Source: Neocallimastix lanati (nom. inval.) (taxonomy: Eukaryota > Neocallimastigomycota > Neocallimastigomycetes > Neocallimastigales > Neocallimastigaceae). From it: a stretch of DNA of 64,000 nucleotides. Under the pieces are notes generated by a model that was not told the origin of the DNA, ran no database searches, and saw nothing but the letters and a program-made list of their open reading frames with translations. Of this stretch, positions 1 through 14,695 are shown in pieces; within the stretch, counting starts at the first letter, position 1, and every line of letters starts with the position of its first letter. Location of the stretch: the NCBI GenBank assembly GCA_016946835.1, contig JACVTC010000023.1, positions 1,425,001 to 1,489,000 of the forward strand, given 5' to 3'. The position numbers and the translations under genes are program-made.

Positions 1-254
1 AGTATACGAGTTTTAAAGTAGAAAGGAACATTCCTATTGGTTAAAAATCTAAAGAAAGAGTTAACTGTATAATTAATTTTACTATTCATCTTAGCAATAA
101 TAGGTTTTAAATCCAACGATTCATTAAAAGGTATACCAAGATATGTATATTGATTAGTGCTTGGTATATAGTTCATACAAAGTCTAAATGTAGGATTTTC
201 ATAATGTCTTGAAGGTATAAAATTCTTTGGTTTAACAACTAGTGTAGCGCATTC
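1..254 (-). mobile_element. LINE fragment X: C-terminal part of reverse transcriptase
   Basis: Reverse-complement translation gives an uninterrupted RT thumb-region segment including ECATLVVKPKNF, YTYLGIPFNESLDLKP and FFRFLTNRNVPF. These align by eye with the better preserved element C near 50.2-50.4 kb (CATPVVKPINF, YTYLGIPFDESLSLKP, YFRFLINKSVPL). The fragment is cut by the left edge of the window, so its 3' end and tail are not visible. It is a remnant of the non-LTR family that forms the nest at 45-54 kb. At its right (5') side it abuts a piece of a different part of a LINE. Confidence 0.8.
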
Positions 255-395
255 AGCTTTAATAGAATTTGATTTTCATATCTCTTTTCCAATAAAAATT
301 CTTGATTTTATGATCGTTATTACCTCTTTTCTCTAGTTTACGTTTAAGAGTTCTACTTTCTTTCGTCCATGTATATTTTCTAGATAAGGAGGCTT
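255..395 (-). mobile_element. LINE fragment Y: segment downstream of the RT domain
   Basis: The minus strand encodes the post-RT segment with WTKESRTLKRKLEKRG and FYWKRDMKIKF, nearly identical to the copy at about 46.62-46.75 kb. In an intact element this lies 3' of the thumb region, yet here it sits immediately 5' of fragment X. The simplest reading is that X is a 5'-truncated copy inserted into an older copy Y. LINE similarity stops near position 395. Confidence 0.75.
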
Positions 396-900
396 TTAAT
401 TAATATAAATAATACTTTTAAAAATTTTATTAAAAGTTTTTATTTTTTATTTTTTATTTTATTTTTTTTTTTTTTTTTTTAGTTTTAGTTTTAGTTTTAA
501 TTTTTATCTTTACTACTATTGGATTATTTTTTTATTTATTAAAATAAATAATATCTTTATTTATTTATTTATTATTAATTTTATTTATTTTTTTTTTTTT
601 ATACATTGATATATAAATAGTGGAATAGAATTTTCTTTTTATTAATTATTAAAAAAAAAAAAAAAAAAAAAAATCAAAAAATAAAATAAGAATTATTTGA
701 TAATTTTTTTTTTTTTTTTTTTTTTTTAGAAAAAAAGAATAAATAAAACTTGTTATAAAGAATATATATATATATATATAAATTATTAAAATTTAAATAA
801 TATAAAAACAAAAATAACTTAATCTTATAATTTATTTTAAAATAAATATAATAAATATACATAAAAGTATATAAAAAATCATAGAAGATAAAAAAAATTA

Positions 901-1142
901 TTATATTAAAATTTTTATATATAATTAATTCATAATAATATAAAAAGAAATAAAAAAAAAAAAATTAATAATAATTAATGGTAAAGGAAAAAAATAATAA
1001 AGTAGAATAAAAAAAAAATTATATTAAAATTTTTATATATAATTAATTCATAATAATATAAAAAGAAATAAAAAAAAAAAAAAAATTAATAATAATTAAT
1101 GGTAAAGGAAAAAAAATAATAAAGTAGAATAAAAAAAAAATT
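901..1142. repeat. Tandem duplication, about 118 bp period, two copies
   Basis: A block starting ttatattaaaattttta at 901 recurs at 1019 with the same internal words, including cataataatataaaaagaa and taatggtaaaggaaaaaa. Copies differ only in A-run length. No coding potential is seen. The rest of 396-1937 is A/T homopolymer and microsatellite DNA without a gene. Confidence 0.85.
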
Positions 1143-1319
1143 ATGTATATATATACTCATATATATGAAATTAAATAATATCCAATATTTAATAGTTAGT
1201 AATTATAATATAATATAATTAATAAATTATTATTATAATTATTATTATTTAATATTATATATCTTTATATAAAGAAAAAAAAATAAATCAAAATAATTAA
1301 ATAACAACAATAATTATTG

Positions 1320-1512
1320 AAATAAAATAAAAATAAAATAAAAATAAAATAAAATAAAATAAAATAAAATAAAATAAAATAAAATAAAATAAAATAAAAT
1401 AAAATAAAATAAAATAAAATAAAATAAAATAAAATAAAATAAAATAAAATAAAATAAAATAAAATAAAATAAAATAAAATAAAATAAAATAAAATAAAAT
1501 AAAATAAAATAA
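1320..1512. repeat. (AAAAT)n microsatellite
   Basis: About 190 bp of nearly pure pentanucleotide AAAAT repeat lies downstream of the large gene's stop codon. Two (ATT)n arrays follow, at about 1696-1754 and 1855-1926, the second close to that gene's 3' end. Confidence 0.95.
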
Positions 1513-1689
1513 AAAAAAATTGAGGATAGTTTATTTCTTTATTTCAATTTCAATTTTGATATTTTAAGTGATAGGACGATTTTTCTGGTGATTATAATTT
1601 ATTAAACTTTTTGAAATTTTGTTAATTTTCATTTGATTTTGATTAAACTTTAGATGAATTTAATTTGTGACGTTTAAACATGTTCATTC

Positions 1690-1753
<64 letters not shown>

Positions 1754-1850
1754 TTAAGTAGAATAAAAAAAAAAAAAAAAAAAATTAATAAAAAATATTT
1801 TTTTTTAATTAATTTTAATTTACTTATATTTATTTATTTTATTATTTATC

Positions 1851-1926
<76 letters not shown>

Positions 1927-1937
1927 TTAAAAAATAC

Positions 1938-4900
1938 TTACAATGAAAGAAAACTTTTCTTAGAGAAATTAGATCTTGATGAAGAAGAAGCTATTTAATA
2001 ATTATAATAATAATAATAACATTTAAGAAAAATAATTTTTATTAGTTTTAAAAAAAAATTTTATTTACAATGGTAAAAAAAGAAAAAGAAAAAAGAACAA
2101 AAAAGTAAAAAAAAATAAAAAATATATAAAATCATTTATAAAAATATATATATATCATTATATTATTACCTCGATGAGAATTAACTGTATTAAAGGTAAC
2201 AGAAGAATTCAGAGAGGAATGACCATCTTTACCTGAACGTTGATAGGATAAAATAGAACCTTGTCCTCGATTAATCCTATGATTATAAGCTGTAGTAGAA
2301 GAATCTATAGATGGAGAGGTCATAGGCGGTGAAGCTGATGTAAAATGAAGATAATGATTGTCATAATTATTATCATGATTAATCTCAACTTCCCCATTTT
2401 CATTTTTTTCTTCTTTTATTATGCCTTGATGCCATGAACTATGAGTTTGTACCATTGACATAGAGGAAGGATGATTTAATTTTTGTTTCGAATTGGTATA
2501 ACATGAATTGAAATTAGAACTAGTTTTAGAATTCAAGGTAGAATTAGTGGATGAATTATGTTTAAGAGCATGTAGTGATGATGTGTTAAAGTGTGGTTCT
2601 GTTGCTGATTCATGAGATAAAATGTAGGAAGAAGATAAACTACAGTCTCCAATTTCATTATCAATATCTATCTCAGAATAGTCAGATAACGTTAATTCTT
2701 GATTTTTTACTTTATCCTTTATTCTTTTCCATTTTTCTTTTTCTTTTTCTTTTTCTTTTTCTTTTTCTTTTTCTTTTTCTTTTTCTTTTTCTTTTTCTTT
2801 TTCTCTTTCTTTTTCTTTATCTTTATCATTTCTTTTTTCCCTTTCCTTATTCCTATTATTTTTATTATCATCATCTTTATTTTCCTTTTCTTTAGATTTT
2901 AGATTATCATCTGAAGTAATGGATGTTAAATAACCCATTTTAGTAATCATTTGTTCACTTTTTCTTTTATAATGAAGAATAGGATGATGAAAACGAAGAT
3001 GTGGTTGAGAAGAATTTAAAGAAGATGAGGAGGAAATTGTAGAAGTAGTACTTTTTCTTTTCCTATTTTTTAACTTTTCTTTTTCTTTTGTATTACCCAT
3101 GAAATTTTTTGATGAGAATAATAGTGAAGATATCGAAGATCGTTTATGATTAGCATTATTTAAAGAAAATGAATTTAATGTTGAAGGTGTTCTTGGTGTA
3201 ACAGGTGTCACTGGAGCGGTAGATGAGATATGTTTATGAGGTGTATTAAGCTTATTGAGTGTGATTGGTGTTGTTTGTGTAGTAGGGGAAAAGGATATAA
3301 CTGAGGATGAGGTAACGGAGTAAGGTAAAGGTGTAGATGGAACAAGTGTAACTGGCATTGAAATTGTAGTATTAGTAATATCAGAAATTTTTTCTTTTGT
3401 TGAATTATTATCATCAGAAGATGAATAATTTAAATTCTCCTTTAATGAAGGTGATGAAGATAATGGTAACATAGTTGTTAATGAATAACAAGTAGGATCT
3501 TATATATATTTAAAGTATATGAAATATTAATCATATTTTAATCATATTATAAAATTTAATTATTAATATATTAATAGTTAAAATTTAAAAAAAAAAAAAA
3601 ATAAAATAAAATTAAATATATAAATATATAAATATATAAATATATAAATATATAAATATATATATATATAAATATATAAATATATATATATATAAATATA
3701 TAAATATATATAAATATGTAAATATATAAATAAATATATAAATATATAAATATTTATTATATTAATTATTACCTTCATTAATGTTTTTACTATTATCTTC
3801 TCCAATTTCATATTTTAAATCTTCTTCATTTTCTTCTGTAATAACAGATTGAATGGCTGTATTTGTATTGATAACAGTGGCAACATCCATTTCATCCATA
3901 TCTTCCATTGGATAGGTTACATTCATATCATCATCATCATCATCACCAGATTCATTTTTCTTTATTTTACGAGTGAGCGCTGACATCACCATTTTCATCA
4001 ACTTTGAATTTTCGGTCACTTTTTCTTTTTTAGTATCATTATAATTATATAGATGATCATTCTCATGATTAGCCTTATTATCATCGTTTTCATGATTTTT
4101 TTCAGTCTTGGGTTGATTCATAAAATAATTTCCATCATTGCCGTAAGAATAACTAAAACTATAACTATGACCAAAAGGATGTCCAATATTATTATTAAAT
4201 GAATATGAATTCGTTAACATTGCTTGGTTCAAATTTAAATTTCTATCTTGATTTTGACTTTCACTCAATCTTTTATCTAAACTGAAGCTTAAATGATGTT
4301 GATCTGAATAATAATAATTTCCTGGTCCACTGTTCACTCTTTTCTTACTTGAATTAAGATAAGAATGACTATTAGCTTTTTTCAATAGATGAAGAGAGGA
4401 CTTAATTTTACGGAAATGAATTTTCTTATTCCATTGTTTAAATGAATTATTCTTCTTTGAATATGGATTTGATGAAATTATTGAAGTCGATGTATTATTG
4501 ATGGTAGAGAGGGACAAATTACTAATTTTTTTCATTAGATCAGAATTTTCTATCGTTTTTGTGGCAGTAGTAGAGGTGGTATTTAAAAAACTATGACTAT
4601 TTAGGAAGGATGAAGAATTACGTTTACTAGCATTATTAGTAGGTTGTGAAATTTTTAAAGAATTCATAATCATTTCATTATTTTTATTTATTTCTTCATT
4701 TTCATTTTCATTTTTATTTTCATCTTTATTTTTATTTTCATCTTTATTTTTATTTTCATCTTTATTTTTATTTTCATCTTTATTTTTATTTTCATCTTTA
4801 TTTTTATTTTCATCTTTATTTTTATTTTCATCTTTATTATTATTATCATTATTATTATTATTATTATTATCATTTGTTTTATCATCTTTATTATCATTTT

Positions 4901-5477
4901 CATTTTCATTTTCATCCATATCCTTATTTTTATTTTCATTATTATTTTCATTATTTTCTTCTTTTTCTCTTTCTTCTTCTTCTTCCCATTCATCTTCTTC
5001 TTTAATGGTAGGTTCATGCATTTGAGCTATTGTTGATATTGACGGATGAATAAAAGTAGATGTAATATTTTTCATTTCCTCTTTTATATTTTCTATTTCA
5101 TTCTTATTTTTACTTTCATTAGTTTCATTTTTATTCTTTTCAATGAAATGCTTTAAGGAACTTTTATTTGAAGATCCAAAAGAAGATCCATGAGTTCTCA
5201 GTATTTGACTAGAATAAGCTTTCTTAAGTGGATGATGTTTGCGTTGAAAAGTAGAGGAGTTAGTGAATGGTGGCTGTTGTAAAGAAGAGGAACGAAGTGG
5301 GAGATCAGAATATTTAATTAAAACATTAGAAGGAGAAGTAGTATTAGTAGATGGAATGGAGGGATGTTGAATTAGATAATTATAAGGTTTAGGAAGGGAA
5401 TGATGATTGGGACGAATTAAAGTTGATAAAGATTGTTGTTTTTTCAATAACGGTAAACTTAATTTTCTGTTATTAAA

Positions 5478-5543
<66 letters not shown>

Positions 5544-7017
5544 GTTAGTATTATTATCTTCATTATTAATAATATGGCTATTCTTTTTATGATGGCCCAT
5601 GGCTAATTTTTGAATTTTATTCCATTTTCCTTCCTTTTCTTTTCCAGAATCATTATTAATAATATTTTCATCATTATTTTCTTTATCACTTTCATTTTCA
5701 TTTTCATTTTCATTATTATTTTCTTTTAATTTCATAATAATCCTACTTTTCTTTTCTTCTTTTTCTATTTCTTTTAATTTTTCTTTATCTTCTTCTTTCT
5801 TTTTCAATTTTTTTATCTTTCTATTCTTATTGAATATTAAATTTGTCATAGAATTTTTAATCTTTTTAGCATTTGAAACTTTTTTTTTATTATTTTATTT
5901 TATTATTATTATTATCATTATTATAAATATAAATTATAATTAATATTTTTTTATTTTAAATAGGTTAGATTCCATAATAATAAATTAAATACATAAATAA
6001 ATAAATTAATAAAATATAAATTAAATAGACAAAATAAATAAATAAATAAAATAAATAAAAATAAATTAATTGCCAATACTATTAGATATATATAATAAAC
6101 GTTACCTTTATGTTCATTATTGGGTGAGATAGATACATTAGAAATAGAATTAAAGCTTAGGAAAGATTTATGTTCTGTCTTCTTTTTACTAGTATTGATT
6201 GTGCTATTAGTAGATATAGAAGAATGATTAGAAGCAATGGTAAAAATCGAAGTTTGAGGACCATCAGTAGTATTAAGATTTTGATTAAGATTATAATTTT
6301 CTTTATTATTATAAATTTTTTCTTGATCAGTAGGATAACGAGTCCCATGATATTCCTTTAAACGATTTAAAGATGTTGTTCTTGGTAAATCTAATTTATA
6401 AAGATTATGCTCATCATCTTCATTTTTCTTTTGAAGAAGGCTAGTGAAATTAGATTCAAAATTTTTATGATCATAGGAGTCGAGACTACTATGATGACTA
6501 CCATGACTACTGATACTACTAATACTACTAATGCTTCCTTCTTGAACAATAAAATCTTCGGAACGATCATGAATCAGTAAACTGTCTTCATTTTCATTGA
6601 CTTTCATTAAGAGATCCTTTTGTCTACTTGAATTTGAATTTAAGCTAGCACTACTTAAACTAACACTATGAATACTAGCAGTAAGACTAAGATCATTTTT
6701 GCAATTATAGAAACTATTACGATGATAGCTTTCTTCACCCTCACCTTCTTCATTTCCTTTGTTATTTTCGTCCTCTAACTTTGAAAATTTCTTCACAGAA
6801 GTAGAACTTCTCTTCGATTTGGATGGAAGAACAAATTGTTCAACATATTCATCTTCATTAATACAAACTTTATCATTTTTAAAACCGCTTTCATCATTAA
6901 TATAGAAACTATTAAGTTGATTTTCATTTTCAACTTTGTCATTATCCTTTTGGATATTTTCTATTTCTTGATTATCATAATTTTCATTTTCTCTATTATT
7001 ATCATTATTATTATTGC

Positions 7018-7050
<33 letters not shown>

Positions 7051-7962
7051 CATTATTATTATTATTGTTGTTGTTGTTGTTGTTATTACTATTATCATCA
7101 TCCCTACCATCATCATCGTCATCATTACCATTATTAATTCTATTACTTGAATATAACCATTTTGAAATTCTTTTATTTTTATTCCTAATATTATTTTGAT
7201 TTTTTCTCATATTATTGGTATTACCTGTATTTTTATTTTTATTCTTATTTTTACTTTTATTTTTAATTTTCATTAAAATACTAGTTTTATTTTTAACCTT
7301 CTTTGAAAAGTTCTTTTGAGGAGACTGATGATGAGTATTTCCTTCTTTGATTAAAAATTTATAGAAATTAGTAAATACATTATGTTCTTTTATCATTTTG
7401 GAATCTTCATATTTAGTATCTTCCACCTCTAAAGCATTTTCTTTCATTATATTACTATTATTTGTGACGATAGGTTTTGATTGATGATCTATATAAATAT
7501 TAGATGAAGAACTTGAAGATAAGGAAAAAGAGGAAGAAGAAGAAGAAGAGGAGGAGGAAGATGATGATAATGATGAAGAACTAAAGGAAGGATGTGGTGA
7601 TGAAGGTAATGCAGATACCGAAGATGACATAAATTGTGATATAAAAGGTGATATTGGGGTGATAGGAGTGATTGGAGTGATGGGTGTTATAGGTGAGATT
7701 GGTGGAACTGATATTGAAAGTGGAACAGAAACTTTAGAATTAGTGGTGGTAATGGTGGAAGAATCTGCCGTTGGATGATAAGGTAGTGTTATTGCTAAAG
7801 GGTTTATTAGAGTCATTTGTTTCATTTTTTTTGAACTAAGATTAGAAAAACTATTGATACTAGAGGGAATACTTATACTGGTATTAAAAGAAGAAGAGGA
7901 AGCATCCATACTAATCATACTTTTACTAATGATATTACTATTGCTATAATTATTACTATTAC

Positions 7963-7999
<37 letters not shown>

Positions 8000-10900
8000 A
8001 GTATTACTATTATTATTACTACTACTATTAACAAAATTATTACTAGTAATACTATTAGTATTAATACTATTATTGTTGCTGTTGTTATAAATATGAGCAA
8101 CCTTTAAATTTCTATTTGAATTTATATTTAAACTTGTTATAGTTCTACTACTGAAATTTAAGCTAGTATTGATACTTGAATTGGTAATAGTACTTGAAAC
8201 ATCAATACTACTATCAGTTAAACTTATTTCTGGTATCATTCTTTCTTCCTCTTTAGGTTCTAATTTTCTTGGTATAATAATTGAAAGAGGTGGCGGACAT
8301 GGATGCTTGATATAATCCTTATTATCATTTTTATTGATATTAACAGTATGACAAGTATTATTACTATTATTATTATTATTAACCGTTTGACAAATATTAT
8401 TATTATTATTACTGGTATTAACAGTATGAGAAGATTTATTATTATGACTATTATCGTTATTAATATGGTTATCATCATTGATATCATCTCTATTGAAAGA
8501 GTAATGAACATTGTCATTTTTATTGTTTGTATTATTGGTATTTATTAAATAATCGTCTTCATAGTTGCCCATACTCATTACTGTATAACTACGACTTCGA
8601 AAACGACCACAATATTGATTTTCATCAATACCATTATTACCAATGTTATCGGTATTACTATTAACATTTTTATTGATGATATTATGATAAGAATTTTCAA
8701 TGTTGTCTTTATCTCCTTCACTTCTGATTCTGATTCTGTTTTTCTTTTTATGATTATATTGATAATCATGAACATTATAGTATTTTAAGGAATCATTGTG
8801 TTTAAATACTTCGAATTTTGATTTTTTTGATGTATCAACTTGTGGATTTCTTTCTGAATAGGATGAGTTTTTTTGGGATTCATCATTATTTTGATTTTGA
8901 TTTTGTTTGTATTTAAAATAATAATTAATAAAGTTATCCACATTTGAAGAAAACTCATTTTTCAAATTCTTTCTTTGGTTTTCTGTATCCATTATTAATG
9001 ATTTGTCTTTAATAAATTCTTTATTTTTACCTTCAGCTTCAATAGAATTGCCATTGTTTTCATGAAATTCATTAGGGGATGTTATATGCTGGGATAATGG
9101 TATTTCATTAGATGTCATAATTAAAGGATAATGGGATAGTAAATTTATATTTTGATTAGGTGAGATTTGGGTATAACAAGGAATATGATTTTTAATACCT
9201 TCATCTACATAATTATTTCTACTAATTTTTTTATTATTCATGTCCAATATTTCTGGTGTATATTTACATGGGGCATGAATATCATTAGGTGAATCAATAT
9301 TTGGTGTAAGTGATGAAGAAAGATATGGAGCCATAATTTTTGGATATTGAGGTGTTAAATCAAGAGAAGATGAAGAGATTGATAGTGATGTATTGAATGA
9401 TTTTGTTGATGATGATGATGATGATGTCAACAAAGAAACAGAATTTGTAGATTTTGAATGAATTAAAGTTTGTGAGGATAAAGACTGATTTCCTTCTTCA
9501 TTTTCTTGATGATTTATTTTTTCGTTCTTATCATTTGAAATTACTAATGTATTATAATTTTTATTATTCTGTCTATTCTTTAAATCAAATATTTTCTTAT
9601 AGGTATCTTTATTCTTTTCTTTTCCCATAATATCTTCTAATGAAGGTACATCTTTTGAAAGTGATAATAACGGTAAGAATGTTGATTTGATAAATGAAAA
9701 AGTGCTTTGACTTTGATTCCATTTTAGATGATTTGGATATGGCCATCTTCTTTCCATTTTGTTGCCGAAGCTTTTAATATTTTCCTTTTGTTTTAAAAAA
9801 TTTTGAATTTCAAAAATTGATTGACGGTTCCTTTTTTTCATTTGACGCTGAAGTTTTGAAATTGACTTTATATTAAGCCATAATCCTTTTTCCAAATTAT
9901 TATCAAAATGAAAAGTTTTAAAAGTACCTTTTTCCTGTTTCTCTTTTGATCTCATCCATAGCTGAAGTCGATGAAGTTCTCCTGTAAGGATTATTTTATT
10001 AAATTTATGAATATGGGAAGAACCTCCCTTATATTTATTTTTATTTTTAAAATAACAAAAATGTCCTCTTTTTTTACTTTCCTCCTTATGAAGTGGATTA
10101 GAAATAGAATTTGGCCATTTTAATTGCTTTTTTAAAATAGATTGACTAAAATAGAGTAGAAGAAGAGTCATAAATGATTTATCAATGGTATATCCACTAT
10201 AAGGATATTGACTAAACGTATTTAATAATACTTGAAGAAATAATTCTAAAAATAAAGGACTATACAATTGTTTGTCATCTTTATCATGGAAGGGTAGATA
10301 AGTTTTTACCTGTTCATTCTTTAATAAAATTTGATTAAAAATTTGGAAAAGATAACATTGAAAAGCGTATTGAAATTGATCATATGGTGCAGAGAAATTA
10401 GAGATTGCTAATGAATTTCGTTCATCCAATGATTGATTATTAAGTTCTTCATCATCATTAGGTAAATATTCAGTAAGTGATTGAGAATTGTCTTGATTAT
10501 ATAATGATATATTATTATTGTCAATAGTATTATTAATATTTACACTATTATTATCGTTATTCTTATCATTAATATTATTAATATTATCACAATTATTATT
10601 ATTTTCACGGTTATTATTATCAATAGTATTATTATAATTATTGTTATTATTATCATTAATATTATCACAATTACCATTATTTTTACAGTTATTATTATTA
10701 TCAATAGTATTATTAGTATTATCATAGATATCATTTTTATTATTTATTATAGCTTTATCTTCTTTTACGGAAGTAAGATTATTAGGTGATGGGCAGTTGT
10801 TATTAGATGATTTTTGAATATTATTATGTTTACTACTATTATTAATAGATTCAATAGAAACAGGTTTGAAATTATCATTAATAACATCGGTATTGGTAGG

Positions 10901-11968
10901 ATTATTTATTTGATGATTCATATGACTATTTACAAAATTGATTGAATTAGGCTCCTCTTGACGGTTATTACTACCATTATTACCATTATTTAATGAATAT
11001 GAGCGTTGATTATAATGAAGGCTACTACCACTCTCTATACTAACTTTATGAGAATGAAATGGTTTAAAAGTAGAAGAAGATTTAAAAGAAGAATTGGAAG
11101 AGGAAGGTACTGTTATTGCCATTGGTGGTGGATGAAAAGAAACTGAAGAAGTGAATGAAGACTTTGAAGATTTCATATCATTCAAGGATGAAAATAACAT
11201 TTTGGGTGAGTTCAATTTATTAATCATTGTATTAGTGATAATGTTTTTAATACTTTGTTTAGAAAATGTATAATTTGTAAGAACAGAAGTTCGACTAGAG
11301 ATACTATTATGCTTTTGTAATCCATTTCCATAATGAGAATTTGTGGGAGAACGAAAAATAGAAACTGTTTTAGTAGTAGCTGTAGTTGAAACTGGAGATA
11401 ATGTATTACGAGAGAATAAAATATCCTCTCCATTTTGATTAAAAAAATCTGGAATTCGAAAAGATTGATATTGTTCCTGATTCAATATACCCAATGAATC
11501 ATTACCTTGATCTTGGTCATGACTTTCGGTATCAAACGATTGAATTGATTTTGCTTTAGATATATCATTTAAATGATATTTATATGGACTCGTCATATCT
11601 TCTAATTTTGTGAAAGGAGAGGGTAATGAAGTTGAAAACTGTCCATAAATTGAAGTATCTTTATTTAAATAATTATTAGTATTTTCCAATGACAACAAAC
11701 GTTTTTTACTTTCATTTTCAAATAATTCCACCTTTGTATTTGAATACAAGTTTTCTTTTCTATTTATATCAGTATAACTCTTAATATTATTATGTAATTC
11801 ATTTGATTTTATAACATTTATTTTATTTTCCAGAGTACTATTATTATTATCTTTGCTAATTTTGATTGTATTTATTTCATTTTCTATAGGAGTTGAAATT
11901 ATTAAATTATCATTACTATGAATTTCATTTTTTTCATTCGAATTAGTATCAATATTAACATTTGTCAT
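1938..11968 (-). CDS. Very large Asn/Ser/Lys-rich protein, four exons, function unknown
   Basis: I do not recognise this gene. Exons read on the minus strand are 11968-6106, 5878-3773, 3498-2170 and 1990-1938. All three introns are phase 1 with GT...AG ends (donors gtaacg, gtaata, gtaata), and the frame runs through every junction, giving about 3116 residues ending SFLSL. Most of the protein is low complexity: poly-Asn, poly-Ser, EK repeats (exon 3, near 2740-2810) and about seven KDENKN-type units (exon 2, near 4690-4840). One region looks folded, about residues 520-780 (roughly 10400-9630). It is rich in aromatic and hydrophobic residues (AFQCYLFQIFNQILL, LFLELFLQVLLNTF, GELHRLQLWMRSKEK). 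Later there are many Ser/Thr-Pro motifs. There is no signal peptide; the apparent hydrophobic tail seen if exon 1 is read on past 6106 is intron. Uncertainty: the last stop overlaps a good donor (GTAAGT at 1939-1934), so a further downstream exon is possible. It may be a regulatory scaffold, but that is a guess. Confidence 0.7.
3499..3772 (-). repeat. Intron 2 of the large gene, filled with (ATATAAAT)n-like repeat
   Basis: Between donor gtaata (from 3772) and acceptor ag (3500-3499), most of the intron, about 3613-3756, is alternating atata/aaat repeat. Intron 1 (6105-5879) and intron 3 (2169-1991) are also nearly pure A/T with no coding content. The sharp composition change at each proposed boundary supports the exon model. 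Confidence 0.65.
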
Positions 11969-14093
11969 TATATCTATATTTTCAATATTATTTTCAGATA
12001 TACTTGTATACTTTTGTAGGTAAAGAAGTTTAATTAGAGTAAACTGATATTCAAATATTTATTTTATATTCTAAAGTTTAAATAATATTTTGTGTTGTCG
12101 TTATTATTATAGACTATGTTGAATGTTATATTCTATATATAATTCTTTTCAAAATTTGATACTATTTTTTTTATTTTTTATTTTTTTATTTTTTCCTACA
12201 TTACTTTCATTTTCATTTATAAATTTTTTTCTTTATTTTATTAAAAATATATTATCCAATATCTTTATTAATTGATTTTTCGCACTATTTTTCAGTTTAG
12301 ATTATGACAATTAATTAAATTAATAATTTTTCAAAAAAAAAAAAAAAGTTTGGTAACCTAATATATGCTAAATTTAAATATATAATATAAAAACAAAAAA
12401 TTAAATGTATTAATTAAATTTTTTTTTTACTGTAATATATATAAATTTTTTTTTTGAAATACATATTAAAAATATTTTTTAATATAAATAAATGAACATT
12501 ACCAAGAAAGATATATATATAAAAAAAAAAAATTAATGAAAAAAGGTGAAATAAATTATATATTTCTACTCTAAGGTTTTTTACTTATAATATTATATAT
12601 ATATCTTAATATATTATTTAACTTTTACCTTTGTTTCAAAAAATTATATAAATATATATATATTTATTTTTTTTCTAAATATCTAATTTTCGTATAAATA
12701 AGTGAAAACCTAAATGAAGTTTATCTTCATTTTCTAACATAATAATAATAATAATTATTTAGGTTTTTAGATAAGCTTTCTATTACAATATAGTTCCTAA
12801 TTCACTTGATTATGTAATAATATTTTTTTTCAAAGTGACTTCTATACTTCTATATTTAAATTTTATCAATATACTGTTTATTAATATTTAAAGTAATGAT
12901 AGTACTTTTAGTTCTATTATTTCTTATGATACTAGTGTTGTAGCTTTATCAAGAGAATACCTTAAAAATATTCTTTCTTCTTCTTGAGGTTTTTATCTAT
13001 GCAAAAATGTTATTAATGAAATAATATAAAATAATATAAAAGAGTATAATATAGGATAACATAAGATAATAAAAAATGGAATAATATATGAATATAAAGA
13101 AGTAATTTTTTAAAGATAATAAGGTGATATTATTTTAATATTATTTTATTTTATTAAAAGTATTGTGAATTAATAGAACAAAGCTTTAAAATATTAAAGT
13201 TCAAAATTTTTATATTAAAATAATTAATACTAATAATAATTATAATATAAATATATATATATATATATGTCTTTTTTCTTTTTTCTTTTTTTTATATTAT
13301 TTTTTTTCACATATAATATAATATTATTTTAATTTTTAAAAAAGTTTTTTTTCTTTAAAATAAAAAAAAAAAAAGTTATTTTTTCTATTTATATATAAAA
13401 TTTTTTAAAGAAAATTATATGGATTAAACAATTGTTTTTTTTATTAAAAATAATAATATTACACTATGATATTTATATTATTATATAATAATATATATTA
13501 TAGTCTTTTCCTTTTTTGTATTTTTTGTATTACCTATTTTTAAATATATATTTTGTATTAATTATTACTGTATATGGTAATATAAATATGCCTTTATCTT
13601 TTTAAAGTATTGCCTATTACATTAATTATACGTTTCCTGTTTTACATAAAATTAAGATATTTTAATAAAAACTTTTTTCTTTTTTTTTTAAATTATTATT
13701 TTAGCAATAATAAAATAATTAAATAGATTAAAAAAAAAAAAAGTTAAGGTAAAAAGAATAATAAGAAATAAAAATAAAATTATATATTATATATAATATA
13801 TATAATATATCATAATTTTTATATTTTTATTTTTTTTTTTTTTTATGGAAAAATTTAATATTATTTATATTTTTATATTTAATTTTTTTAATAATTAAAA
13901 TTTAATTATTGAAATAAATTAAATTATTAATATTTTGATAGATTAATATATAGATTATATAGATTATATATTATAAATTGAATTTTTTCATATATCCCAA
14001 TATGTTCATTTTATATCTAAATTTGATCATGTTGAGATTTCTGGTGTAGATTATCACTTTTAACACTTTTTATTTCGAAATATTTAAATTATT

Positions 14094-14150
<57 letters not shown>

Positions 14151-14297
14151 TTAAATACTAGTTTAAATAAATAGAAATAATAAATATTATAACAATGAAC
14201 TTTAATATATTAGAATACATTACAAAGATTAATATGGATATTATTCAAAATAAAAGAAAATATTAATTTCAATAATTTTTTTATTTTAAAAGATGAA

Positions 14298-14328
<31 letters not shown>

Positions 14329-14459
14329 TTTTCTTTTATTATTAAAAATAATTAGTTAATTACACATTAATATATTAAACTAAATCTCTAATACTAAATC
14401 ATAAATACTTTTTTTCATTATTCATTATTCATTATTTATTATTTATTAATAAATACCCT

Positions 14460-14656
14460 TTCTAATTATTTATTATTTATTATTTATTATTTATTATTTA
14501 TTATTTATTATTCATGATTTATTATTTATAATTTATTATTTATTATTTATTATTTATTATTCATGATTTATTATTTATTATTCATGATTTATTATTTATA
14601 ATTTATTATTTATTATTTATTATTTATTATTTATTATTTATTATTTATTATTTATT
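14460..14656. repeat. (TTATTTA)n array with interspersed TTCATGATT units
   Basis: About 200 bp of ttattta units, interrupted three times by ttattcatgatttatt. A poly-A run and a short aaag array follow. The same TTATTTA composition recurs at 41096-41345. Confidence 0.9.
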
Positions 14657-14661
14657 ATTTT

Positions 14662-14695
<34 letters not shown>

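Noticed and set aside
6000-6105. Apparent C-terminal hydrophobic segment of the large protein (YIYLIVLAINLFLFILF)
   Set aside because: It is better explained as read-through into intron 1: the frame continues in phase from 6106 to 5878 across GT/AG sites.
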